Part shown: piece after piece, positions 17,083-24,554 of the stretch
Layout: the number at the start of each line of letters is the position of its first letter
Numbering within the stretch: position 1 is the first letter of the stretch
Assembly: GCA_017941355.1 (NCBI GenBank)
Contig: JAGAWN010000224.1
Span: 1 to 40,370, forward strand
Length of the DNA stretch: 40,370 bases
Direction: 5' to 3'
Origin: Ruminiclostridium sp.
Lineage (GTDB): Bacteria > Bacillota > Clostridia > Oscillospirales > Ruminococcaceae
Position numbers and translations under genes: made by a program
The notes under the pieces: generated by a model
The model's input: the letters and a program-made list of their open reading frames with translations, nothing else
Database searches by the model: none
What the model was told of the DNA's origin: nothing

Positions 17083-18324
17083 CTAACGAAGTCTCTCAAA
17101 GAAGTACGCAGGCACACTCGCAAGAACAGGTACAGCCGTGTTTTCAAGTTCGCTCTCTCCGCCTGTCAGCATCGACGCAAGGGAGCGTCCGATAAGCTCA
17201 CCGCTGTAAACCGCTTCATCTATCGAATTGCCGTGGGAACCGACTTCCATCAGCAATGCGCCGTGGGACACCTGTTGATTGTACTGACAATACTGGAACA
17301 GTATCGGACGGGTAAGCGTCGGGAAAAGCCCCTCCATGCTTTCCTGGAGCCTGCAGGCAAAACGCATATTGTCAAAGAAATCCGGAACTCCGTATGTTCC
17401 GTCGTCAGCCGCGCAGATTATCATCACCTGTGCGGCTTTTTTGCCGTCAATTTCGGCAACTGTGCTGACCCTTGAGCCGTCGCTGTATTCTATCGCGTCA
17501 CGGTGGATATCCAGCACTATCTTTATGGACGGGTATTGTTCGATCAGCGACTGTGCGGTTTCAAGACTACGCGTATATGCACCGGAATATTTTGCGTCAT
17601 GTACGGTGCAGTCGTGTATGACCGATATGCCTGCAGACGCAAGCTGTCCCGAAACAGCGTTACCCACGGCAACAACGCTGTAATCCGCATCATAGGAACG
17701 ACTTGTGTATTGTTCATCGTACCAGTCTTTTGTGTACGGTTCGTAACTTTCAGTGGTATGTGTGTGCAGTATAAGCACCTGCGGCTCGTCCGAGAACCGT
17801 TCGATATTAATATCACAGTCTTTCTCATACTCCCGCAGTATCGTTTCATTGTCGATATCGGTGCAGTTGCGAAGCTGCGCCCCATTTGCGAGATCTATGT
17901 ATTCAGGACCGCCGGATCTTCCCAGAGTTTCCTCATATATTGCTCCGCTGTGTGAAGTGTAGATATCCATATTCTCTGACTCCAGACACAGATTCTGAGT
18001 CAGCAGATATTTCCCGGAAAACTCTTCATTGTTATCGGTTATTTTCTGTTCCGGCGATTCGGAAGCAAAGGTTTCTTCCGTAAATAACGGTTCCGTTTCA
18101 ACCGGCAGTTCGGTCACGCCTGTTGTGAACAATGTCGGCTCCTCCGCGTTCATGTTTTCTATCGACGTGAACGTTGTTCTTTTACTGTCCGTCGGCAGTA
18201 CGACTGTCATTCTATCGTTTGCCTGCGTTCCGAACAACACAGACGAAAATCCCACCGCGGTTATGACTGCGGGGACTGCTGCCCGGATCATTTTTCGTTT
18301 TACTGATGTGCGTATAACTATCAT
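17083..18324 (-). CDS. spoIIP: Stage II sporulation protein P
   Basis: SpoIIP is a membrane-anchored amidase and endopeptidase that degrades septal peptidoglycan during engulfment of the forespore. The 413-residue protein has an N-terminal membrane helix (about 14-32), a Ser/Thr/Glu-rich linker, and the catalytic C-terminal domain. That domain shows LILHTHTTESY, VLDIHRDAI and LLMEVGSHGNSIDEA, carrying the zinc-binding histidines and the catalytic Glu. ATG 18324 is preferred because AAAGGA lies 8 bases upstream; ATGs at 18330 and 18351 are also in frame. It follows gpr by 78 bases, the conserved gpr-spoIIP order of spore formers. Confidence 0.92.
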   Translation of the reverse strand: MIVIRTSVKRKMIRAAVPAVITAVGFSSVLFGTQANDRMTVVLPTDSKRTTFTSIENMNAEEPTLFTTGVTELPVETEPLFTEETFASESPEQKITDNNEEFSGKYLLTQNLCLESENMDIYTSHSGAIYEETLGRSGGPEYIDLANGAQLRNCTDIDNETILREYEKDCDINIERFSDEPQVLILHTHTTESYEPYTKDWYDEQYTSRSYDADYSVVAVGNAVSGQLASAGISVIHDCTVHDAKYSGAYTRSLETAQSLIEQYPSIKIVLDIHRDAIEYSDGSRVSTVAEIDGKKAAQVMIICAADDGTYGVPDFFDNMRFACRLQESMEGLFPTLTRPILFQYCQYNQQVSHGALLMEVGSHGNSIDEAVYSGELIGRSLASMLTGGESELENTAVPVLASVPAYFFERLR

Positions 18325-18402
18325 TTTCATCTTCCTTTGCTGTACGAACATTTCTATATCATTCTATTCGGGTCTGTCCGGATTTATGACAGGCATATAC
18401 TA

Positions 18403-19197
18403 TTATAATATTATCAGTGAGCGCAGTTCATCAGCTGTCAGAGAGGGATTCAGCGCACGGCTGACAGCTTCTCCTATGGTGCGTGAATGCCTTTCCGCCG
18501 CTGTATCTATAGTTCGCGGAGTAACCATAAGACCGGCGCCTTTCTGATTATCCGCTATACTTTCAAGATCTATTACGGTAGGTACACCGACCGCAATAAC
18601 AGGAACACCTATAGTTTCGATATTAATCGCCTTTCTGTCATTCCCGACCCCGCTGCCTGGGGAAATGCCGGTATCGGTTATCTGGATAGTCGTACACAGT
18701 CTTTCGATCTCTGAACAGGCAAGACTGTCGATCACTATTACTACCTGTGCATGAACAAGCCCCGCTATGCAGGCAATACGGCTGCTGCTCTCTATCCCGG
18801 TTTTTCCCGTCACTCCGGCTTCAAGCACATACACTCTGCGCATTCCGAGATCGTCGAAGTCCCGATGAGCGGACAGATGCGCGGTTGCGGGAATATGCGC
18901 AAGTGACTTTACACCGATACTGTCCGAGCAGACCGCACCGTTGCCAAGCCCCGCCACAAGCGCGTTTCCCTCCGGAAGCATATTTCGCAGCAGTACTGTG
19001 AGACATTCCGCTGTGTTTCCTTTTTCTGTGAACACGGTGATATAGCGTCCGCTTCTGAGGCTGTACTTTTTGGCAGTATCTGCATCGACTGTTATATCGG
19101 TGTACTCCGTTCCGGAAATCACATCTTTGTGAACAATGCTTTCTATGCTCTTGTCGTTGATTATTCCGCTTTCATAAATAAGATCAGTTCTTTTCAT
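18403..19197 (-). CDS. gpr: Germination protease (GPR), short form
   Basis: GPR degrades the small acid-soluble spore proteins during germination. The 264-residue protein keeps the family core: AVCSDSIGVKSLAHIPAT, DDLGMRRVYVLEAGVTGKTG, VIVIDSLACSEIERLCTTIQ, TDTGISPGSGVGN and GVPVIAVGVPTVID. It is clearly shorter than the roughly 320-370 residues usual for GPR. It begins MKRTDL, and the Bacillus zymogen is processed within the equivalent RTDL region, so the inhibitory propeptide is reduced to a few residues. No earlier start is available, because an in-frame TGA with no start codon lies upstream. GGAGAA lies 8 bases before the ATG. It is divergent from rpsT. Confidence 0.92.
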   Translation of the reverse strand: MKRTDLIYESGIINDKSIESIVHKDVISGTEYTDITVDADTAKKYSLRSGRYITVFTEKGNTAECLTVLLRNMLPEGNALVAGLGNGAVCSDSIGVKSLAHIPATAHLSAHRDFDDLGMRRVYVLEAGVTGKTGIESSSRIACIAGLVHAQVVIVIDSLACSEIERLCTTIQITDTGISPGSGVGNDRKAINIETIGVPVIAVGVPTVIDLESIADNQKGAGLMVTPRTIDTAAERHSRTIGEAVSRALNPSLTADELRSLIIL

Positions 19198-19242
19198 ATA
19201 CCGGTTCTCCCAAAAAAATGTAAAAAATTTTCAAAAAAACTA

Positions 19243-19271
19243 TTGCTTTTTTTAAAAAGCTGTGATATAAT
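19243..19271 (+). promoter_or_regulatory. Promoter of rpsT
   Basis: TTGCTT (19243-19248) and TATAAT (19266-19271) are 17 bases apart, inside an A+T-rich stretch between gpr and rpsT. The start codon is 43 bases downstream. Confidence 0.82.
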
Positions 19272-19314
19272 ATGATGTATTGTAAACAATTGCTATGTTA
19301 AGGAGGTGCAAAAA

Positions 19315-19554
19315 GTGCCGAATATCAAATCCGCTAAGAAGAGAGTTCTTGTAGCAAAGGTCAGAAACGACCGCAACAAGGCTGCAAAGTCCGAGTTAAG
19401 GACAATCATCAAGAAAGCAAGAGCAGAAGGCGCAGGCGCTGACGCTGTCAAGGCTGCCGATATCGCTCTCGATAAGGCTGCCGGCAAGGGCTACATTCAT
19501 AAGAATAAGGCCGCAAGACTCAAGTCCAGACTTGCAAAGAAGGTAACCGCATAA
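19315..19554 (+). CDS. rpsT: 30S ribosomal protein S20
   Basis: S20 binds the 5' domain of 16S rRNA early in small-subunit assembly. The 79-residue, Lys/Arg/Ala-rich helical protein begins MPNIKSAKKRV and contains KVRNDRNKAAKSELRT and KNKAARLKSRLAKK, characteristic of S20. The start is GTG 19315, 8 bases after AAGGAGG. A second GTG at 19306 is part of that ribosome binding site. The gene lies divergent from gpr as in many Clostridia and is followed by a clear terminator. Confidence 0.96.
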   Translation: MPNIKSAKKRVLVAKVRNDRNKAAKSELRTIIKKARAEGAGADAVKAADIALDKAAGKGYIHKNKAARLKSRLAKKVTA

Positions 19555-19571
19555 TTCCTGTGGGATACACG

Positions 19572-19606
19572 CAGACACCTCAAAAGGGTGTCTGTTTCTT
19601 TGTTTT
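19572..19606 (+). terminator. Rho-independent terminator of rpsT
   Basis: A perfect 8-bp stem CAGACACC (19572-19579) pairs with GGTGTCTG (19587-19594) around a 7-base loop and is followed by a T-rich tract. It lies 17 bases after the stop codon. Confidence 0.9.
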
Positions 19607-19661
19607 ATTATGTACAAATTCTTACGGGATATGAACACGAAAAATTTTTTCTCTGTTCATA

Positions 19662-19690
19662 TTGACAAATCTGCCTAAACGCAATATAAT
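19662..19690 (+). promoter_or_regulatory. Consensus promoter of nrdD
   Basis: TTGACA (19662-19667) and TATAAT (19685-19690) are 17 bases apart, a perfect consensus. The ATG is 69 bases further on. Confidence 0.88.
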
Positions 19691-19718
19691 ATATATTGTC
19701 GCATATTTTTATTGCGAC
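19682..19718 (+). promoter_or_regulatory. Palindrome over the nrdD -10 plus leader hairpin
   Basis: A perfect 7+3+7 palindrome CAATATA-ATA-TATATTG (19682-19698) covers the -10 element. It joins a hairpin GTCGCA (19698-19703) / TGCGAC (19713-19718). The first resembles the A+T-rich, palindromic boxes bound by NrdR in front of reductase genes, but I do not find the second box NrdR normally needs, so this is only a candidate operator. Confidence 0.35.
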
Positions 19719-19759
19719 CACTACATCTTGTGCTTTGAAATTTAAAAGGAGATGCTAAG

Positions 19760-22027
19760 ATGATAACCAAGATCCGTAAGCGTGACGGAAGAACCACAGC
19801 GTTCAATCTGCAGAAAATCGCGGACGCTATTTTCAAGGCTGCCGCAACAGTCGGAGGCAAGGACTATAACTCCGCACTTGCTCTGGCAGAAGAAGTCTGC
19901 CGTATCCTTGAAACCGAGGAAGTGTCGGGCGAGGAGTATATCCCCACAGTTGAGGAAGTCCAGGATATCGTTGAGAAAGTGCTTGTTGAGAACGGTCATG
20001 CAAAGACCGCAAAGCAGTACATTCTTTACAGAGCCGACAGAAGCCGTATCAGAGAGATGAATACGACCCTCATGAAAACCTATGAGGATCTTACGTTCAA
20101 ATCCGCTCAGGACTGCGATATCAAACGTGAGAACGCCAATATCGACGGCGATACCGCAATGGGTACCATGCTGAAATACGGCTCGGAGGGCGCAAAACAG
20201 TTCAACGAGATGTTTGTGCTTGACCCGACTCACTCAAAAGCTCATATTGAAGGCGATATTCATATCCACGATCTTGATTTCTTCACACTTACCACTACCT
20301 GCTGTCAGATAGACCTCAAAAAGCTGTTCAAGGGCGGTTTTTCCACAGGTCACGGATTTCTCCGCGAACCGAACGGCATCGGAAGCTACTCCGCTCTCGC
20401 CTGCATTGCCATACAGTCCAATCAGAACGACCAGCACGGCGGTCAGTCCATACCGAACTTTGACTACGCGATGGCAGACGGCGTTAAAAAGACATATATC
20501 CAGTTGTATCGCGCTAACATCATACGCGGACTTGTAATGGAAGCGGATATGCCGGACAGCGAAGCTGATGAAAAAGTCAGAGCCTACTTCGATAAGCTTA
20601 AAGACGAGAAAGATCTCGTCCCCATTCTTGCCAACAATAACGGATTTGCGGAAGCCGAGCTGCCCCTGCTGACTGAGATCGCCGGCAGCAAGGAAATTGC
20701 CGGAAAAGTTCAGCAGTTCGCTCTGAAGCTTTCCAAAAAAGAAACGAACCGTGCCACATATCAGGCAATGGAAGCGCTCGTTCATAACCTCAACACCATG
20801 AACAGCCGTGCGGGAGCGCAGATACCGTTCTCTTCCATAAATTACGGCACAGACACCTCTCCCGAAGGTCAGATGGTCATAGAAAATGTGCTGCTTGCTA
20901 CCGAAAAGGGTCTCGGCAACGGTGAGACCGCGATCTTCCCTATCCACATCTTCAAGATAAAAGAGGGTATCAACTATAATCCCGGTGAGCCGAATTACTA
21001 CCTGTTCAAGCTTGCCTGCAGAGTCTCGGCACAGAGACTTTTCCCGAACTTCTCGTTCATTGACGCTCCGTACAATCTGCAATACTACAAACCCGGCGAT
21101 TATAATACGGAGATCGCATACATGGGCTGCCGTACACGAGTTATCGGAAATGTCAACGACCCCACCCGCGAAATTGTGACCGGACGCGGAAATCTCAGCT
21201 TTACATCTGTCAATCTGCCTCGTCTCGGCATAAAGGCGGAAAAGGATATAGTACGATTCTTTGAACTGCTGGAGGACGAAATGAACCTCGTCATAGACCA
21301 GCTTATGTACCGCTATAAGATACAGGCACAGAAGAAAGTAAAGAACTTCCCGTTCCTGATGGGTCAGGGTATATGGATGGATTCGGACAAGTTGGGTCCC
21401 AATGACTGCGTGGGTGAGGTGCTGAAACACGGCACCCTTTCAATGGGATTCATAGGACTTGCGGAATGTCTGAAAGCACTTATCGGTGAACATCACGGAG
21501 AAAGCGCAAGAGCGCAGGAACTCGGACTGCGCATAATCGGACGTATGCGTCAGAGAATGGACGAGGAATCCAAAAAGACAGGCTTCAATTTCTCCCTGCT
21601 TGCGACACCTGCCGAGGGACTTTCCGGAAGATTCGTCAAAATGGACAGAGAACGCTACGGTAAGATCGAGGGTATAACAGACCGTGATTACTACACAAAC
21701 TCGTTCCATATCCCGGTTTACTACCATATCTCCGCATTCAGCAAGATAAAGCTGGAAGCGCCGTATCACGCACTCACAAACGCGGGTCATATCAGCTATG
21801 TGGAGCTTGACGGCGATCCTATGCGCAACCTTGACGCTTTCGAGCAGATAATCCGATGCATGAAAGAATCCGGCATCGGATACGGCTCCGTGAACCACCC
21901 GGTTGACAGAGACTCTGTATGCGGCTATACCGGTATCATCGGCGACCGCTGCCCGAAGTGCGGACGCACCGAGGAACAGCATACTATAATGCGGGAGCGT
22001 CTGCGCAGACCGAAATCCTGCTGCTGA
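19760..22027 (+). CDS. nrdD: Anaerobic ribonucleoside-triphosphate reductase (class III)
   Basis: NrdD reduces ribonucleoside triphosphates to deoxy forms using an oxygen-sensitive glycyl radical. The 755-residue protein starts with an ATP-cone regulatory domain (about 1-95, KIRKRDGRTTAFN). The catalytic barrel follows with DIHIHDLDFF and AGAQIPFSSINYGTD. The C-terminus bears the glycyl-radical segment DSVCGYTGIIG and a zinc site, CPKCGR plus the terminal CC. Length and motifs are normal. An AAAGGAGA site precedes ATG 19760. The activase gene nrdG, normally next door, is not present on either side; serC follows with its own promoter. A weak stem TCCTGC/GCAGGA at 22031-22058 may be its terminator. 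Confidence 0.95.
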   Translation: MITKIRKRDGRTTAFNLQKIADAIFKAAATVGGKDYNSALALAEEVCRILETEEVSGEEYIPTVEEVQDIVEKVLVENGHAKTAKQYILYRADRSRIREMNTTLMKTYEDLTFKSAQDCDIKRENANIDGDTAMGTMLKYGSEGAKQFNEMFVLDPTHSKAHIEGDIHIHDLDFFTLTTTCCQIDLKKLFKGGFSTGHGFLREPNGIGSYSALACIAIQSNQNDQHGGQSIPNFDYAMADGVKKTYIQLYRANIIRGLVMEADMPDSEADEKVRAYFDKLKDEKDLVPILANNNGFAEAELPLLTEIAGSKEIAGKVQQFALKLSKKETNRATYQAMEALVHNLNTMNSRAGAQIPFSSINYGTDTSPEGQMVIENVLLATEKGLGNGETAIFPIHIFKIKEGINYNPGEPNYYLFKLACRVSAQRLFPNFSFIDAPYNLQYYKPGDYNTEIAYMGCRTRVIGNVNDPTREIVTGRGNLSFTSVNLPRLGIKAEKDIVRFFELLEDEMNLVIDQLMYRYKIQAQKKVKNFPFLMGQGIWMDSDKLGPNDCVGEVLKHGTLSMGFIGLAECLKALIGEHHGESARAQELGLRIIGRMRQRMDEESKKTGFNFSLLATPAEGLSGRFVKMDRERYGKIEGITDRDYYTNSFHIPVYYHISAFSKIKLEAPYHALTNAGHISYVELDGDPMRNLDAFEQIIRCMKESGIGYGSVNHPVDRDSVCGYTGIIGDRCPKCGRTEEQHTIMRERLRRPKSCC

Positions 22028-22106
22028 AATTCCTGCTCCCGGATATGATTTTGCAGGATATTCCGTATTTTCTTGCAAAAAAATACACAAAATTTGTCAA
22101 TATCTA

Positions 22107-22135
22107 TTGACATAAAGCACAAATTCAACTATAAT
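22107..22135 (+). promoter_or_regulatory. Consensus promoter of serC
   Basis: TTGACA (22107-22112) and TATAAT (22130-22135) are 17 bases apart, a perfect consensus 38 bases before the serC ATG. Confidence 0.88.
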
Positions 22136-22173
22136 AGTAAAGTATTATATTATATCTCAACAGGAGGCAAACT

Positions 22174-23259
22174 ATGAGAGTTTACAATTTCAGCGCAGGT
22201 CCCGCAGTTCTGCCGGAGGAAGTCCTCAAAGAAGCGGCAGACGAAATGCTCGATTACAGAGGAACAGGTATGTCCGTAATGGAGATGTCTCACCGTTCAA
22301 AGGCTTTTGATGATATCATCAAGGAAGCCGAGAAGGATATCAGGGAACTTATGAACATTCCCGATAACTACAAGGTTCTGTTCCTCCAGGGCGGCGCTTC
22401 CCAGTTCTTTGCGGAAGTTCCTATGAACCTCATGAAGAACAAGAAGGCTGCGTATATCATTACCGGTCAGTGGGCTAAGAAGGCTTGGCAGGAAGCTCAG
22501 ATCTTCGCAGGCGACGGTGCTGTCGCTGTTGCTTCTTCCGCAGACAAGACATTCTCCTACATTCCGGACTGCTCCGATCTTCCTATCCCCGAGGACGCAG
22601 ACTATGTTTATATCTGCGAGAACAACACTATCTACGGAACAAAGTATAAGACACTCCCGAATACAAAGGGTCATATCCTTGTATCCGATGTTTCCTCCTG
22701 CTTCCTTTCCGAGCCGGTAGATGTTACAAAGTACGGCGTTATCTACGGCGGCGTTCAGAAGAATGTAGGTCCCGCAGGCGTTGTTATCGCTATAATCAGA
22801 GAAGACCTCATCACCGACGATGTTCTGCCCGGAACTCCTACCCTTCTCAAATGGAAGACTCAGGCTGACAACGATTCTCTTTATAACACACCTCCCTGCT
22901 ACGGCATCTATATCTGCGGCAAGGTATTCAAGTGGATCAAGAAGATGGGCGGCTTAGAGGCTATGAAGGCTCACAACGAGAAGAAGGCAAAGATCCTCTA
23001 CGATTACCTCGACGAAAGCAAGCTGTTCAAGGGTACTGTAAGAAAAGAAGACCGCTCGCTTATGAACGTTCCGTTTGTTACAGGCAATGAGGAGCTTGAC
23101 GCAAAGTTTGTCAAGGAAGCTAAGGCTGCCGGATTTGAGAACCTCAAGGGTCACAGAACAGTCGGCGGTATGAGAGCTTCTATCTACAACGCTATGCCTA
23201 TCGAGGGCGTAGAAAAGCTCGTTGAGTTCATGAAGAAGTTTGAGGCTGAAAATTCATAA
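22174..23259 (+). CDS. serC: Phosphoserine aminotransferase
   Basis: This PLP enzyme converts 3-phosphohydroxypyruvate to phosphoserine, the second step of serine synthesis; in some bacteria it also serves vitamin B6 synthesis. The 361-residue protein starts RVYNFSAGPAVLPEEVL and contains EMSHRSKAF, LFLQGGASQFFAEVP and DVSSCFLSEPVD. The cofactor lysine is in YGGVQKNVGPAG (about residue 195), and GGMRASIYNA lies near the C-terminus. All are SerC hallmarks. AGGAGG lies 6 bases before the ATG. The next gene, serA, catalyses the preceding step. Confidence 0.96.
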   Translation: MRVYNFSAGPAVLPEEVLKEAADEMLDYRGTGMSVMEMSHRSKAFDDIIKEAEKDIRELMNIPDNYKVLFLQGGASQFFAEVPMNLMKNKKAAYIITGQWAKKAWQEAQIFAGDGAVAVASSADKTFSYIPDCSDLPIPEDADYVYICENNTIYGTKYKTLPNTKGHILVSDVSSCFLSEPVDVTKYGVIYGGVQKNVGPAGVVIAIIREDLITDDVLPGTPTLLKWKTQADNDSLYNTPPCYGIYICGKVFKWIKKMGGLEAMKAHNEKKAKILYDYLDESKLFKGTVRKEDRSLMNVPFVTGNEELDAKFVKEAKAAGFENLKGHRTVGGMRASIYNAMPIEGVEKLVEFMKKFEAENS

Positions 23260-23278
23260 TCCGTTGATACGCTTTTAT

Positions 23279-23310
23279 CGGGCAGCAGGACGATTCTTCG
23301 CTGCCCGTTT
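23279..23310 (+). terminator. Stem-loop between serC and serA (weak terminator or attenuator)
   Basis: An 8-bp perfect stem CGGGCAGC (23279-23286) pairs with GCTGCCCG (23300-23307), followed by only TTT. The short T run suggests partial termination or an mRNA-stabilising hairpin that sets the serC/serA ratio. No separate serA promoter is obvious. Confidence 0.55.
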
Positions 23311-23337
23311 GGCAGTTACAGAAAGAGGTAATTCACC

Positions 23338-24492
23338 ATGTACAATATCCTTACTTTAAACAAGATCGCTGCGTGCGGAACCGACCTTCTCCCGAAGGCT
23401 GACTACGCTATCAGCGACAGCGAAGCAAATCCCGACGCTGTCGTTGTACGTTCCGCTTCCATGCATGAAATGGAACTCCCCGCAAATCTTCTCGCTATCG
23501 CAAGAGCGGGCGCAGGCGTAAACAATATCCCGATCGACAAGTGCTCCGAAAAAGGTATCGCAGTATTCAATACTCCCGGTGCAAACGCTAACGCTGTCAA
23601 GGAGCTTGTTATCGCAGGGCTCCTGCTTTCCGGCAGAAAGATACTTCCCGCTACCGAATGGATAAAGACCCTCAAGGGCAAGGGCGATGAAGTCGGCAAG
23701 CTTGTCGAAAAAGGCAAGAGCCAGTTCGTAGGTCCCGAGATCAGCGGCAAGAAGCTGGGCGTTATCGGTCTCGGCGCTATCGGCGCACTCGTTGCAAATG
23801 CTGCCGTTGCACTCGGCATGGAAGTTTACGGCGCCGATCCGTTCCTCTCCGAAGCTGCTAAGGCTCGCCTCTCCCCCGAAGTCAAGATCGCGGCAAACAA
23901 TGACGAGATATTCAAGGTTGCAGACTTCATCTCTATCCACGCTCCCGCAACTCCCGAAACCAAGGGCATGATAAACGCTGAATCTATCGCAAAGATGAAG
24001 GACGGCGTTCGTATCCTCAACTTTGCGCGTGCTGACCTCGTTGACAGCAAGGCTATCATCGACGCTCTCGCAAGCGGCAAGATGAGCACATACGCTACCG
24101 ATTTTGCTACAGACGATCTTCTCTGCGTTGAGAACGTTATCGCTATCCCGCACCTCGGAGCTTCCACTCCCGAAAGCGAGGACAACTGCGCAGTAATGGC
24201 TTGCAACGAAGTAAGAAACTACCTCGAAAAGGGCGAGATACTCAACAGCGTGAACCTCCCCAACCTTTCACTGGCAAAGACAGGCGACGCTCTTATCACC
24301 GTTATCAGCAAGGCTGCCGACGGTATCGCTGACAAGCTTGCCGGTGCTTCCGGCGTAACGGTTGCCGAAAAGGCTTCCGCCGAGAAGAAAGGTATGGCTT
24401 ACACCATTCTTGATGTCAAGGGCGACGCTGATGCTGCAAAGGCAAAGCTCGAAGCTGTTGACGGAGTTATCAGAGTAAGAGTTATCAAATAA
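23338..24492 (+). CDS. serA: D-3-phosphoglycerate dehydrogenase, short form
   Basis: The enzyme oxidises 3-phosphoglycerate to 3-phosphohydroxypyruvate with NAD, the first step of serine synthesis. The 384-residue protein has the D-isomer-specific dehydrogenase fold. The substrate segment is ARAGAGVNNIPID, the NAD-binding loop is GLGAIGALVANAA (about 142-154), LNFARADLVD carries the catalytic arginine, and IPHLGASTPESEDN the catalytic histidine. The C-terminus is a single short ACT-like stretch (YTILDVKGDADAAKAKLE) without the ASB domain of long forms. AAAGAGG precedes the ATG. It probably shares the serC transcript. Confidence 0.93.
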   Translation: MYNILTLNKIAACGTDLLPKADYAISDSEANPDAVVVRSASMHEMELPANLLAIARAGAGVNNIPIDKCSEKGIAVFNTPGANANAVKELVIAGLLLSGRKILPATEWIKTLKGKGDEVGKLVEKGKSQFVGPEISGKKLGVIGLGAIGALVANAAVALGMEVYGADPFLSEAAKARLSPEVKIAANNDEIFKVADFISIHAPATPETKGMINAESIAKMKDGVRILNFARADLVDSKAIIDALASGKMSTYATDFATDDLLCVENVIAIPHLGASTPESEDNCAVMACNEVRNYLEKGEILNSVNLPNLSLAKTGDALITVISKAADGIADKLAGASGVTVAEKASAEKKGMAYTILDVKGDADAAKAKLEAVDGVIRVRVIK

Positions 24493-24504
24493 TCATAATA
24501 TCCT

Positions 24505-24554
24505 TTCTAAAAACAGAATCCCCGTATGCACAACAGTGCAGGCGGGGATTCTGT
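24505..24554. terminator. Bidirectional terminator between serA and the anti-sigma-like gene
   Basis: An 11-bp perfect stem ACAGAATCCCC (24513-24523) pairs with GGGGATTCTGT (24544-24554). On the minus strand it is followed by TTTTT and so ends the anti-sigma-like transcript, whose stop codon overlaps the stem. In the plus direction the T tract is poorer, but it should still end serA. Confidence 0.85.

Noticed and set aside
19198-19260. Possible sporulation sigma-G promoter before gpr
   Set aside because: CATTTTT is present, but no properly spaced -35 could be found in the A/T-rich run.
20234-21430. 398-codon open frame on the minus strand
   Set aside because: It is the shadow of nrdD, whose catalytic and radical motifs are intact.
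22028-22080. Terminator after nrdD
   Set aside because: The stem TCCTGC/GCAGGA is only 6 bp with a 16-base loop and a poor T run, so it is mentioned under nrdD and not listed.
23260-23337. Riboswitch or T-box before serA
   Set aside because: The 78-base gap holds one simple stem-loop and is too short for a known class.
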